Numbered from the stretch's first letter, positions 1 through 7,064 are shown. The stretch is 14,869 bases of DNA from DATBGS01 sp036557885 (GCA_036557885.1 DATBGS010000026.1:1-14869); one strand, 5' to 3'. Numbers and translations: made by a program. The notes: generated by a model from the letters alone, not told the origin.

Positions 1-20
1 GGGACCGTCCAGTCCGCCCA

Positions 21-139
21 CGCCAGACCTGGCAGGCTGTCTGCAAGCGCCGCCATTGTGCTCATCCCTGGCGCTTACAGACAGACCGCTGCTTGTAGCC
101 CCGGCGTCCCTGCCGGGCGTCCTGGGGCGGGGTCTGGCG
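21..139. repeat. nested inverted repeats, possible structured RNA or small palindromic element
   Basis: Three inverted repeats are nested here. The outer one is CGCCAGACC (21-29) with GGTCTGGCG (131-139), a perfect 9 bp. Inside it, CTGTCTGCAAGCGCC (37-51) pairs with GGCGCTTACAGACAG (70-84), 14 of 15 bp around an 18-nt loop. Then CCCGGC (100-105) pairs with GCCGGG (112-117), and GCCCC (98-102) could alternatively pair with GGGGC (124-128). Folded, this gives a closed three-way junction about 120 nt long. No known RNA family is recognised. It could be a small RNA or a palindromic intergenic repeat, and the symmetry does not reveal the strand. Confidence 0.5.
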
Positions 140-202
140 CGTGCGTCACTGTTCGCTTTCGGATGCTTTGTTCAGGAGAGGAGTCGAAAGGGGGAATGGT
201 TC

Positions 203-319
203 GTGAAAATAGTATCCATTCGGCTCGTTCCTGCGACTTTCAGGGATGGGTTGATGGCGTGGCGCGTGCTTACTAGCACTGCCACGTCAGTCGTGCAGCC
301 TGGACACTCCTTCACATGA
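203..319 (+). CDS. possible small ORF, 38 aa, unrecognised
   Basis: A GTG at 203 follows a purine-rich AAAGGGGGA (188-196) at usable distance and opens 38 codons ending in TGA at 317-319. The peptide begins MKIVSIRLVPATF and has no clear transmembrane segment or known motif. The stop sits directly before the GC-rich hairpin at 322-339, which would suit a small transcription unit. The ribosome binding site is G-rich and not canonical, the length is short, and GC-rich DNA yields many chance ORFs. It may well not be a gene. Confidence 0.13.
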   Translation: MKIVSIRLVPATFRDGLMAWRVLTSTATSVVQPGHSFT

Positions 320-321
320 AC

Positions 322-339
322 GCCCCCTGAAGCGGGGGC
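322..339. terminator. GC-rich hairpin in convergent/3' region
   Basis: GCCCCC (322-327) and GGGGGC (334-339) form a 6-bp all-GC stem with a 6-nt loop. No T-run follows on either strand, so an intrinsic terminator is only possible. It lies next to the longer hairpin at 349-379 beyond the 3' end of the kinase gene. Confidence 0.3.
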
Positions 340-348
340 CATACAATT

Positions 349-379
349 TGCTGGCCGCCATGATACCATGCGGCCAGCA
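349..379 (-). terminator. putative terminator of the kinase gene
   Basis: TGCTGGCCGC (349-358) and GCGGCCAGCA (370-379) form a perfect 10-bp stem with an 11-nt loop. It begins 22 nt past the stop codon of the minus-strand kinase. Read on the minus strand, the stem is followed by AAATTGTATGG, which is AT-rich but not a proper U-tract. Position and stem strength support a transcription end; the tail is weak. Confidence 0.5.
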
Positions 380-401
380 GCCATGTCAAGCGCGTAGCCC
401 G

Positions 402-2426
402 TTATCCTGATTGCGCCTCGCCAGTACAGGTGAACGTCACCGTCACCGTCACATTTATGGCAACATCGCCAGCCCTATGATCTGCGCTCATCGTTGGCTT
501 GCATTGCGGCGAGCCTATCAGATGCTCGTTGGATTGAAGCTGGCCCTGCAACACCCGCTGAGGATCGGGCTGAGTCTGGTTAATCAGTGCGTTAGTGGCG
601 CCATCAATATCGCTTTGCTGGACAATGGTATGGGTTCCCGGGTCTTCTCCGCCGGTAAATGGGCCGCTGTCTTGGACCCAGAAACAATTACTCTGCCCAT
701 TCAGTATGGTGGGGCACGAACCAGATGCGGAGAGAAAGTAATCACAGCCCGCATGGGGAGAAAGCGCAAGACTCTTCAAAGCGAGAAAGGGGAAATTGCC
801 ACCTGCTCCAATCTGCTGGACATGAGCTGGCACAGTTGTCATTGGGTTTGGACTCGCTGTTGTAGCCGTCGGGAGAGAAACGCTGGCATCCAGCACCAGG
901 ACGAGGTTGCTGTACTCAGGCCGGCAGGTAACTTGATTGCGGAAGGTGCTTCCGGCGGGAAGGTTTAAAGGGCCAGCATCGTTAAAATTAACCACGTCTA
1001 CGTTGCCTTTTGCGTTTGCGCCAGGTGTCGTTTCCTGCCCTGTAGCATCCACCGTCTTGACGAACGGTAGGGTTGTCGCTGAAATAGACCGTATTGTCGG
1101 GACGGGGGTATCGGTGGCCGTAGTTGTTGAGCCAGAAGGCGTCTTGTTTGCCAGGGCCGCGCCTGCCAGACCACCCACCATCAGCAGGGCAATTAGCAAT
1201 CCCACCCATACTCCGCTTATCCCCCGCTTCTTTTGTTGTGGCGTGCTCCGAGCGGGTGGAGGCGTGGGCGTTGCTCGCTCCTTGGAGACTGGTGGCACCC
1301 TATTCGCGCTGCCCGGCCTCGCTGGGACCGGAGATGTTGTCTTGGGAAGCGTATTCTCCTCTTTCGCAGTGAGAGGGAGTTTGGGAGGCGTGGCAGCCAC
1401 CGTCGGCGGCAGCACCGGCTCAATCGTCTCGCTTTCCTGAGAAGCGCTCGCTCCCTGTGACAGCCAGGCTTCTCTGGCAGGCGACACCCGCTCCGGCTGC
1501 CGCTTGCTTTCCCCGATCACTATTCTTGGCATGGGCTGAGGCGTGAGGATGGTGGCGTTTGGGACAAAACGCTCAGTTGGGGGCAATTCGAACGGCGCGC
1601 CCGGCTGTCTGCCCTGGCCCTCGATGCTTTGCCGCAGCGCGTTCACAAACGCCTTCACGCTGCCAAAACGCTGCTGCGGGTCTTTCTCCAGCGCCGTCAG
1701 CACCACCTGCTCGATTTCTGCGGATAGCGTTGGCACCTTCGCCCGCAGCGGCACAGGTGGCACCGCAATCTGCTTTGCCAGCACCTCGGTCATAGACCCC
1801 TGGAACGGGCGCTCTCCGCTCAGCCACTCGTAGGCCACCACGCCCAGCGAATATTGATCGCTGGCAGGGCGCGGGTGCGCCTGAATCTGCTCCGGCGCCA
1901 TATACGCAATCGTGCCCACGACATCTTTGCTACTCTGGTAGCGCGAACTTTGCGTCACCACCGCAATGCCGAAATCCGAGAGCAGCACCTCTCCACGCTC
2001 GCCCAGCAGCATATTCTCCGGCTTGACATCGCGGTGAACCAACCGCTGATCGTGGGCATACTGCAAGGCGTCGCCAATTTGCTGTATATACGGCAAAATC
2101 GTGGCCGCAGGCAGCGGTGTGCCCCTGGGGAAGCGCTCGCGCAGCGTGCCCTGCGAGGCATACTCCATCACCAAATAAGGAATGTTGCCCTCCACCCCGA
2201 AATCAAGCATGCGCACAATATTGGGGTGCTTGAGCACCGCGACGGCGCGCGCCTCCTCGCGGAAGTGCGCCACCTCTTCCGGGCCAAGCTGGGTAGTGAG
2301 CAGTTTGACGGCGGCGAGGGTACCGACATAGACCTGTTCCGCCAGATACACCTCGGCAAAACCGCCGGAGCCGAGGAGCTTAAGAAGACGATAATTGCCA
2401 ATTTGCTGTCCACTGCGATCTGCCAT
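402..2426 (-). CDS. transmembrane Ser/Thr protein kinase with a Cys-containing extracellular domain
   Basis: 674 aa. The Hanks-type kinase domain spans about residues 12-265: Gly-rich loop GSGGFAEVY (19-27), ATP-binding Lys41, alpha-C Glu58, HRDVKPEN with catalytic Asp133, DFG 151-153 and APE 177-179, so it should be active. A Pro/Thr-rich cytoplasmic linker (about 270-400) leads to one membrane span (about 406-426). The outside part has a Thr/Ser-rich stalk and a domain of about 475-674 with six cysteines (501, 561, 571, 581, 642, 667). No PASTA repeats are present. Its order GAGGNFP (540-546), FTGGEDP (590-596), QQSDID (603-608) and a closing VTVTFTCTGE resembles the middle of baseplate J-like proteins; that match is inferred by eye. 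The start is set by AAAGGAGGAA at 2431-2440. The gene lies 105 bp downstream of the XRE-STAND-TPR gene on the same strand, so co-transcription is plausible. Confidence 0.95.
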   Translation of the reverse strand: MADRSGQQIGNYRLLKLLGSGGFAEVYLAEQVYVGTLAAVKLLTTQLGPEEVAHFREEARAVAVLKHPNIVRMLDFGVEGNIPYLVMEYASQGTLRERFPRGTPLPAATILPYIQQIGDALQYAHDQRLVHRDVKPENMLLGERGEVLLSDFGIAVVTQSSRYQSSKDVVGTIAYMAPEQIQAHPRPASDQYSLGVVAYEWLSGERPFQGSMTEVLAKQIAVPPVPLRAKVPTLSAEIEQVVLTALEKDPQQRFGSVKAFVNALRQSIEGQGRQPGAPFELPPTERFVPNATILTPQPMPRIVIGESKRQPERVSPAREAWLSQGASASQESETIEPVLPPTVAATPPKLPLTAKEENTLPKTTSPVPARPGSANRVPPVSKERATPTPPPARSTPQQKKRGISGVWVGLLIALLMVGGLAGAALANKTPSGSTTTATDTPVPTIRSISATTLPFVKTVDATGQETTPGANAKGNVDVVNFNDAGPLNLPAGSTFRNQVTCRPEYSNLVLVLDASVSLPTATTASPNPMTTVPAHVQQIGAGGNFPFLALKSLALSPHAGCDYFLSASGSCPTILNGQSNCFWVQDSGPFTGGEDPGTHTIVQQSDIDGATNALINQTQPDPQRVLQGQLQSNEHLIGSPQCKPTMSADHRAGDVAINVTVTVTFTCTGEAQSG

Positions 2427-2531
2427 TGCATTCCTCCTTTATGCAAGAGGAAAACGGAAGAACCGCAGCATTTTGGGGATGAGTTGCGCGCTGATGTGCC
2501 AGAGATTCTGGCTCCCTGTGACACGCAGTAT

Positions 2532-5099
2532 CTAAGAGAGCGCCCCTTCCAGCGAGGCCGCCTGCCCTTCGGCAAGCGCCTGTGCAAAGCGCTCCTCTCC
2601 CAGCATTGCCCGCAGCCGGGCGGCGGCCTGCTCCAGCGGCGGCGCGTCTACGGGGGGCAGTGGCGTCACCATGCGCGCTCGCCAGGCCGTCGTCAATCCA
2701 TAGAGTCGCGCGCCTTGTTCCGGGTTCGTCGTGGCATACAGAACGATCAACCCCTCCAGGCACTCCACCATGCCCAGTTGACTGGCCTGGCGTAGATAGA
2801 CCTGCCAGCTTTCGCGGTAACAGCGCTCTGCCTCTAGCTGCTCGCCGCGCACCCAGGCCAGGCGTCCTTTATTGTGCAGGGCAACGGCCATTGCCCACTC
2901 ATCGGCCATCCGCTCAGAGTGCGCCAGGCTTTCCTCAATATACTTGCTTGCCTGTTGATAGTCGCCTTGCAGAAACGCGGCTTCCCCCAGGTTATTCAGG
3001 GCCAGCGCCAGCCCCTTCTCATCCATCAAACGCTCAAACAGCACCATGCTTTCTCTGGCGCGTGTCTGCGCTTCGACCAGTTGGCCCTCGTTCCGCGCAA
3101 TGTCTCCCAGGTTCAGCAGCGCCACCGCGATGCCGCGCTGATCGCCCTGGCTGCGCTTGAGGGCCAGGCTTTCTTCCAGCAGCGCCCGCGCCCGCGCATA
3201 GGCGCCGCGTTCCAGCGCCATCGTCCCCAGATTATTCAGCATCATGGCGACGCTGGCATCCTCATGCAGCGCCCTGAACAATACCAGGCCCGCCTCGTAG
3301 TGCTGGGCTGCCTGGGCAAAATCGCCCTGAAATTTCGCCACGTTGCCCCGCAAATTGAGCGCGCGCGCCTGAAGCTGCTGCTCGCCAAGCTGCTCCGCCA
3401 GAGACGCGCATTCCTCGGCCAGCACCAGCGCGCGTCCATAATCGCCCTGCTCCGTCGCCAGCGCCCCGGCCCCATAGCAGGCCCGCGCCCTGGTCAGCGG
3501 CAGCGCGTCCTCGCTTTGCGCGCTGCGCGCCAGCAGCGTCTCCAACCAGTCGCGCCCTTCGCTCAGCGCGCCCTGACGCAGCCAGAAGCGCCACAACGCG
3601 CCCGCAAGCTGTACGCCTTGCTCAAGCCTGCCCTCTTCCTGAAACCAGCGCAGCGCGGCGCGCAGGTTATCTGTCTCCTGATTAAGCTGCGCCAGCGCCC
3701 TGGCCTGCCCAGGCCCGGTCAAGCCCGGTGTTTCGCGCTCAGCCAGGGTCAGCATAAAGCTGGCGTAGCGCTCACGCAGTGTAGGTTCTTCCCCCGTTGC
3801 CGTCACCTGTTCCAGGCCATATTCCCGAATCGTCTCCAGCATGCCAAAGCGCGCCGCATTCTGGGCCGTTCGGTAGATCAGGCTTTGCGCCAGCAAGGAT
3901 TCCAGATGCTCCAGCAGGTGGCTTTCCTCTTCCCCCGCGTCGGCGCACACGGCCAGCGCGCCTTCCAGCGAGGCACCGCCCACAAAGACACTCAGCCGCC
4001 GAAAGAGCCGCTGCTCTGCCTCGCAGAGCAGCGCGTAGCCCCAGCCGATGGCTGCCCGCAGCGATTGATGACGCTCCGGCAGGTCGGCCAGACGGCCTGC
4101 CACCACGTGCAGCGCGGTGGGGGTCGCGGCGCTGCCCAGCCGCTCCAACAACTGATCAGGGGGCAGAAGTGGAAAGCGCGCCGAGGCCAGTTCAATCGCC
4201 AGCGGCAGACCATCCAGCCGCACACACAGTTCCGCAATCACCGGCGCCTGCGCGGGGGTAAGCTGGAAATCTGGTTGCAGAGCGCGCACGCGCTGGAGGA
4301 ACAGAGCCACCGCCCCATACTGCTCTAGCTCTCTGGGGACAAACCTGGCCGCCAGGTCTGGCACAGCCAGGGGCGCCAGCGGAAACACCTGCTCTCCGCG
4401 CAGCCGCCAGCGCGCCCGGCTCGTCGCCAGCACTTTCACCTGGGAGCAGCGAGCCAGCAGTTCCAGCACCTGATCTGACGCCTTCAGCACCTGCTCGCAG
4501 TTATCCAGCACCAGCAGCAAGTGGCGATTGCGCAGCACAGTGGTGAGCATCTGCAAGACGGGCTGCTGGCCGCGCTCCTGCAAGCCCAGGGCGTGCGCAA
4601 TGGCGAGCGACACCAGGCGCGGCTCTCGAATGGCCGCGAGCGACACAAAAGCCACGCCATCCGCAAAGCCCTCCGCTGCCGTTCGCGCCACCTGAAGCGC
4701 CAGCCGGGTCTTGCCGACTCCTGCCGGGCCGGTCAGGGTCAAGAGACGCACCGAGTCGCGCTGAAGCAGATGGACCAGGGCCGCTTCCTCACGCTCGCGC
4801 GCAATCAGCGGCGAAAGCACCACAGGCAAAGGGGGCAGCTCAAGCGGGGCGGCCACAGCGGGCGGCTGGGGATGCGCCGCCGCCAGAAACGCGGCGCGCT
4901 CTGCTCCGGTCAGGCCCAGCGCCTGTGCCAGCAGCGCAATCGTGTCGGGGTGGGGCGTGCGGCTGAGGCCACGCTCCAGATCGCTGACCGAACGCGCGCT
5001 CACCCCGGCCCGTTCTGCCAGGCTCTCCTGAGTCAAGTTAGCCGCGCGGCGATGCTGTTTGAGCAGCGTTCCCAAAACGGAAGTGGATACCGCTGACAT
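2532..5099 (-). CDS. XRE helix-turn-helix / STAND (NB-ARC-like) ATPase / TPR regulator
   Basis: 855 aa from the ATG at 5099. An XRE-type helix-turn-helix (about residues 8-65, with LTQESLAERAGVSARSVSD) is followed by a signalling ATPase: Walker A GPAGVGKT 124-131, Walker B LLLVLDN 194-200, an ATSR segment at 225-228, and GLPLAIEL 297-304 as in AfsR/NB-ARC-like proteins. The C-terminal half has six helical repeats starting near residues 551, 591, 631, 671, 711 and 751, exactly 40 residues apart (TPR_12-like). In this class, binding of a ligand or partner to the repeats is thought to control nucleotide-dependent oligomerisation and DNA binding; the signal here is unknown. The frame stays open upstream to 5321, but only the ATG at 5099 has a good ribosome binding site and leads straight into the helix-turn-helix. 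It probably regulates itself, the kinase after it, or the divergent gene. Confidence 0.9.
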   Translation of the reverse strand: MSAVSTSVLGTLLKQHRRAANLTQESLAERAGVSARSVSDLERGLSRTPHPDTIALLAQALGLTGAERAAFLAAAHPQPPAVAAPLELPPLPVVLSPLIAREREEAALVHLLQRDSVRLLTLTGPAGVGKTRLALQVARTAAEGFADGVAFVSLAAIREPRLVSLAIAHALGLQERGQQPVLQMLTTVLRNRHLLLVLDNCEQVLKASDQVLELLARCSQVKVLATSRARWRLRGEQVFPLAPLAVPDLAARFVPRELEQYGAVALFLQRVRALQPDFQLTPAQAPVIAELCVRLDGLPLAIELASARFPLLPPDQLLERLGSAATPTALHVVAGRLADLPERHQSLRAAIGWGYALLCEAEQRLFRRLSVFVGGASLEGALAVCADAGEEESHLLEHLESLLAQSLIYRTAQNAARFGMLETIREYGLEQVTATGEEPTLRERYASFMLTLAERETPGLTGPGQARALAQLNQETDNLRAALRWFQEEGRLEQGVQLAGALWRFWLRQGALSEGRDWLETLLARSAQSEDALPLTRARACYGAGALATEQGDYGRALVLAEECASLAEQLGEQQLQARALNLRGNVAKFQGDFAQAAQHYEAGLVLFRALHEDASVAMMLNNLGTMALERGAYARARALLEESLALKRSQGDQRGIAVALLNLGDIARNEGQLVEAQTRARESMVLFERLMDEKGLALALNNLGEAAFLQGDYQQASKYIEESLAHSERMADEWAMAVALHNKGRLAWVRGEQLEAERCYRESWQVYLRQASQLGMVECLEGLIVLYATTNPEQGARLYGLTTAWRARMVTPLPPVDAPPLEQAAARLRAMLGEERFAQALAEGQAASLEGALS
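2730..3449 (-). repeat. six TPR-coding units with a 120-bp period
   Basis: The units encode QGDY, QGDF, RGAY, EGQL, QGDY and RGEQ at the same place in each turn, 40 codons apart without insertions. The repeats have diverged in DNA sequence, but the spacing is invariant, which points to tandem internal duplication within the regulator gene. Confidence 0.7.
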
Positions 5100-5100
5100 A

Positions 5101-5110
5101 ATCTCTCCTT
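5101..5110 (-). promoter_or_regulatory. ribosome binding site fixing the start of the XRE-STAND-TPR gene
   Basis: On the minus strand this reads AAGGAGAGAT directly ahead of the ATG at 5099, placing the AGGAG core about 5 nt away. The 74 extra codons upstream in frame encode a Cys/Pro/Lys-rich stretch with no domain character, so this site decides the start. Confidence 0.75.
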
Positions 5111-5190
5111 GCTGGTCCACACAATGAACAGGCCCCGGCTCGCCGCGAGGAGGCGAGTCTGCACACCCCAACCTCTGGTGTTCCTTTCCC

Positions 5191-5196
5191 ATTGTA
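5191..5196 (-). promoter_or_regulatory. possible -10 element for the XRE-STAND-TPR gene
   Basis: The minus strand reads TACAAT, five of six matches to TATAAT, about 90 nt before the start codon. No convincing -35 lies at 16-18 bp upstream, so an activator or another sigma factor would be needed. Weak evidence. Confidence 0.25.
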
Positions 5197-5212
5197 TCAG
5201 GACTTTCCACTT

Positions 5213-5231
5213 TTCTGTGAGGATTCTGTGA
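5213..5231. promoter_or_regulatory. direct repeat TTCTGTGA x2 with 11-bp period, candidate operator
   Basis: TTCTGTGA occurs at 5213-5220 and again at 5224-5231, so the copies sit on one face of the helix. They lie in the 212-bp region between the divergent XRE-type regulator (minus) and the zinc-ribbon gene (plus), just upstream of the possible minus-strand -10. A helical-turn-spaced repeat next to a helix-turn-helix gene suggests an operator; that role is inferred. Confidence 0.4.
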
Positions 5232-5311
5232 CTTTTTCATGGTGGGTGAGTGCCCGCAAAGGGGATACTTAAAGAAAGAACAGCGCTTCGCAGTAGAGGA
5301 GGTTTCTTTCG

Positions 5312-6718
5312 ATGCAATCAACGTTTTGTTCCAACTGTGGCAAGCCCCTGCCCACTGGCGCCGCCTTTTGCGGAGAATGTGGCGCGTCGCAAAAGCCCGC
5401 CATGCTTGCTACGCCAAACGCCCCGTCACTCAGCGCGGAAACCATGCGGGCCAGCGCGCCGCCCTCTGGAAGCGGCAATTACGAGGCAACACAGTATCAA
5501 CCCCCGCCACCTCCAGGCACGCCATCGCTGGCTACCCAGGCAGGGATGGATGCGTATGCGGCGCAATATCCCCCGGCGCCCACCTATGCACCCTATTCCG
5601 GCCCGCAGGGGCAGCCGATCTCGTCTCCGCCTATCTACACTCCTGGGCCGCCGCCGGTTGCCGCGCCGGGCGGGGGCGTGGCGCCCTGGGCGCAGCCCCA
5701 AAAGCAGCGCACTGGCCTGAAGGTTGGGCTGGGCTGTCTGGTGGCAGTTGTGCTGGTGGTTACTCTGCTGGGTGGTGGTGGCTACTTCCTCATTAAAAAG
5801 CTCTCGTCCAAGAGCGGGTCTACGACGAATCATGGCAGCGGCACGCCTGGCACCAGCACAACCGCAGGCACAGGGAGCACTCCTGGCAGCGGCTCAACCC
5901 CTGGCGGCACCCAGGCAGGCACGCAAACGCTGGATAACATCAACCGCCAGGCCATCTATGCCGGGGCAAACTTCACCATTCTGAGCGCAAAAGAGGCGGC
6001 TTCTCTGCCGGATCGCCAGGAATCTGACCCCAATCTCTACGCGCTGGAGGTGCAGGTCAAAGAGAGTAACCAGACAACTCGCACCGTCGTCGCCCCGTTC
6101 ATAGCGATTGATCCAAATGGCAATACCTACCAGCTCTACATCTTTGCGCCCACCAGCTTCCAATTCTGGCCTGCCAACTCGGTGGGAAGCGGCGCTTTGT
6201 TGTTCGATGTGCCCAAGGGGAGCAAGGTTGGTGATTTCATCATTCAGATGGGCAGCCCTATGGATTTGCCCGTCACGGTCCCGCTGACCGGAAATTATGA
6301 CCCCAACCAGTGGCAGCCTGTGACGCATCCGATTAACCAGACCATCAACTATGAGAATGGGAATATCCAGTACATTGTCACGCAGGTGGTGGTGACCACC
6401 TGGACGCCCGGCTATCAAGCGCCAAAGGGCATGCGCATCCTCGAGATGTACCTGCGTGTCACGAACAACACGGCGATTCCTATTAATGCCGGGGATGGGG
6501 TGCCACCAGTGTACCTGCTCGTCTTCCCCGATGGAACTCGGAGCCAGCCAACCGTGATCTATGGTCCATCTATTGATGCCGGTGTCGCGGGGGGCGAGAG
6601 CAAAGATGTCGGCTACGATCCCTTCCTGATTCCACCCACTCCCACGCCGGGGTTGCAGATGGTCTTTCTGTTTGCAGATGGCTCAGTCGCCGGGAAGGTG
6701 GACATGGGAACGTTCTAG
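5312..6718 (+). CDS. zinc-ribbon, single-pass membrane protein with duplicated extracellular domain
   Basis: 468 aa. The N-terminus is a short zinc ribbon with Cys6, Cys9, Cys20 and Cys23 (CSNCGKPL, then FCGECG), which should hold one Zn ion in the cytoplasm. A Pro/Tyr/Gly-rich disordered linker (about 30-132) follows, then a membrane span (about 136-161) and a Gly/Thr/Ser-rich stalk to about 207. Outside are two similar beta-rich segments, about 213-325 and 345-468. Each contains a pattern of the type ALEVQV..SN.T..IDPNG or ILEMYLRVTNNT..FPDG, as in DUF4352-like immunoglobulin-type domains. The exact family is uncertain. GAGGAGG at 5296-5302 supports the start. It diverges from the XRE regulator/kinase pair and ends before a strong hairpin at 6788-6823. 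No enzymatic motif is seen, so a sensing, adaptor or structural envelope role is most likely. Confidence 0.85.
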   Translation: MQSTFCSNCGKPLPTGAAFCGECGASQKPAMLATPNAPSLSAETMRASAPPSGSGNYEATQYQPPPPPGTPSLATQAGMDAYAAQYPPAPTYAPYSGPQGQPISSPPIYTPGPPPVAAPGGGVAPWAQPQKQRTGLKVGLGCLVAVVLVVTLLGGGGYFLIKKLSSKSGSTTNHGSGTPGTSTTAGTGSTPGSGSTPGGTQAGTQTLDNINRQAIYAGANFTILSAKEAASLPDRQESDPNLYALEVQVKESNQTTRTVVAPFIAIDPNGNTYQLYIFAPTSFQFWPANSVGSGALLFDVPKGSKVGDFIIQMGSPMDLPVTVPLTGNYDPNQWQPVTHPINQTINYENGNIQYIVTQVVVTTWTPGYQAPKGMRILEMYLRVTNNTAIPINAGDGVPPVYLLVFPDGTRSQPTVIYGPSIDAGVAGGESKDVGYDPFLIPPTPTPGLQMVFLFADGSVAGKVDMGTF

Positions 6719-6787
6719 CCGCAGGGCATCTGGCTGGCTGTGCCCCGCTTTGGGGGGTAGCCCCGCCGTTCCTGGTGGGGAATGTTG

Positions 6788-6823
6788 ACTGGCGCTTGTC
6801 CCCGCATGGGAACAAGCGCCAGT
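6788..6823 (+). terminator. strong hairpin after the zinc-ribbon gene
   Basis: ACTGGCGCTTGT (6788-6799) and ACAAGCGCCAGT (6812-6823) form a perfect 12-bp stem, extended by CCC/GGG pairing around a short loop. The T-run afterwards is poor (CTTGCGCCCTCCT). It lies 70 nt past the stop of the zinc-ribbon gene and before the ZIP promoter, so it likely separates the two units. Confidence 0.6.
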
Positions 6824-6891
6824 CTTGCGCCCTCCTCAGACGTTGTATGGCCTCGGCTTGTCTACGCCTTGCATGCTTCTTGCAGCTCCCC

Positions 6892-6921
6892 TTGACACAG
6901 GTTATTAGGGCATGCTAATAT
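6892..6921 (+). promoter_or_regulatory. probable promoter of the ZIP transporter gene
   Basis: A consensus -35 TTGACA (6892-6897) is followed after 18 bp by TAATAT (6916-6921), four of six matches to the -10 consensus. Transcription would start near 6928 and give a leader of about 137 nt. The spacer and -10 lie within the left arm of the dyad at 6902-6958. Confidence 0.6.
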
Positions 6922-6958
6922 CTGACCGCAAAACTCTGATATGAGCATGCTCTAATAA
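6902..6958. promoter_or_regulatory. large dyad operator centred on GCATGC, probably metal-responsive
   Basis: TTATTAGGGCATGCT (6902-6916) is an inverted copy of AGCATGCTCTAATAA (6944-6958), 14 of 15 matches. Each arm is itself near-palindromic: TATTAG-GGCATG-CTAATA at 6903-6920, and GAGCATGCTC at 6943-6952. The two GCATGC centres are 35 bp apart, one over the -10 region and one just past the expected transcription start, a typical repressor arrangement. A further GCATGC occurs at 6871-6876. TTAG/CTAA half-sites recall DtxR/MntR-family operators, which would suit the metal transporter behind it. The regulator is not in this window, so its identity is inferred. Confidence 0.6.
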
Positions 6959-7051
6959 GCCGCTTGGGTCTATCCCGCTCAGGAGGAGCCAATGATGCGT
7001 GCGCCCCGCTTCCTCCTGGGGAGAACACTTTCTTGCTCAATCATTCTTCTT

Positions 7052-7059
7052 GGAGGAAG
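7052..7059 (+). promoter_or_regulatory. ribosome binding site fixing the ZIP start at 7065
   Basis: GGAGGAAG lies 5 nt before the ATG at 7065. A second AGGAGG at 6981-6986 stands before ATG 6992/6995 (another frame) and GTG 6999 (the ZIP frame). The upstream GTG would add 22 residues with no membrane or family character, so 7065 is preferred. Confidence 0.7.
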
Positions 7060-7064
7060 AATAC

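Noticed and set aside
1854..2795. 313-codon plus-strand frame across the start of the kinase gene
   Set aside because: Antisense to the conserved kinase N-lobe and catalytic loop; composition is His/Arg-rich and no domain is visible.
2874..4328. 484-codon open frame on the plus strand across the XRE-STAND-TPR gene
   Set aside because: It lies wholly antisense to a gene with clear domains, has no ribosome binding site or recognisable motif, and has the Gln/Arg/Leu-rich makeup of a GC-rich shadow frame.
5264..5269. GATACT as -10 for the zinc-ribbon gene
   Set aside because: The position 17 bp upstream reads GGTGGG, so no -35 supports it.
5100..5321. 74-codon N-terminal extension of the XRE regulator
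   Set aside because: No domain character, would overlap the divergent gene's start and ribosome site, while AAGGAGAG stands right before the ATG at 5099.
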